This document shows, piece after piece, positions 14,992-14,999 of a stretch of DNA of 14,999 nucleotides; positions within the stretch are counted from its first letter, which is position 1, and the number at the start of each line of letters is the position of its first letter. The stretch is from positions 1-14,999 of the forward strand of contig JAEZQX010000404.1 in assembly GCA_023441105.1 (NCBI GenBank). The letters run 5' to 3'. The notes below the pieces were generated by a model. The model made no database searches, was not told the origin of the DNA, and saw nothing but the letters and a program-made list of their open reading frames with translations. Origin of the DNA: Pseudomonadota bacterium (GTDB lineage Bacteria > Pseudomonadota > Gammaproteobacteria > Burkholderiales > Burkholderiaceae). A program made the translations under genes and the position numbers.

Positions 14992-14999
14992 GTTCTCCC

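Noticed and set aside
1..14999. CRISPR arrays, tRNA or rRNA genes and insertion sequences
   Set aside because: No regularly spaced repeats, cloverleaf-like segments, rRNA signatures, transposase motifs or terminal inverted repeats were seen on either strand.

Overview
This is a GC-rich window (roughly two thirds G+C by eye) that is densely coded and carries no rRNA, tRNA, CRISPR array or insertion sequence that I can see. Every complete gene I can name belongs to the making of an extracellular or surface polysaccharide. The gene content, the Gram-negative style lipoprotein and the Wzx/Wzy-type pair suggest a high-GC proteobacterium. The O-antigen-ligase-type protein resembles the ligases that sit beside exosortase-A/PEP-CTERM polysaccharide clusters in Beta- and Gammaproteobacteria, but no exosortase, PEP-CTERM protein, priming glycosyltransferase, Wza or Wzc lies in the window, so the taxon and system type are inferences.

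Layout. A leftward block (4034 down to 1) encodes a Wzy/WaaL-like polymerase or ligase, a divergent polysaccharide-deacetylase-like protein, a membrane GT2 glycosyltransferase, and the first 29 codons of a Gfo/Idh/MocA oxidoreductase. Divergent from it, a rightward pair (4209-5991) encodes a GT4 glycosyltransferase and an overlapping serine-acetyltransferase-like left-handed beta-helix enzyme. A single leftward GT4 gene (7220-6024) follows. Divergent from that is a rightward pair (7376-10080): a CE4 polysaccharide deacetylase and a secreted parallel-beta-helix lipoprotein. A leftward pair (13612-10122) follows: a Wzx-type flippase and a membrane acyltransferase fused to a SASA/CE6-like esterase domain. 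A rightward GT4 gene (13734-14960) ends the window with a terminator-like hairpin.

How the genes may work together (inference). The GT2 and three GT4 enzymes would build a lipid-linked repeat unit on the cytoplasmic face, with the oxidoreductase perhaps supplying a modified nucleotide sugar. The flippase would move the unit across the membrane and the Wzy-like protein would polymerise or ligate it. The locus is rich in acyl chemistry: a soluble acetyltransferase, a membrane acyltransferase with a built-in esterase, and two deacetylase-type proteins. The beta-helix lipoprotein is a candidate polysaccharide-binding or -cleaving protein. The alternating strand blocks, with three divergent and two convergent junctions, suggest several separate transcription units rather than one operon.
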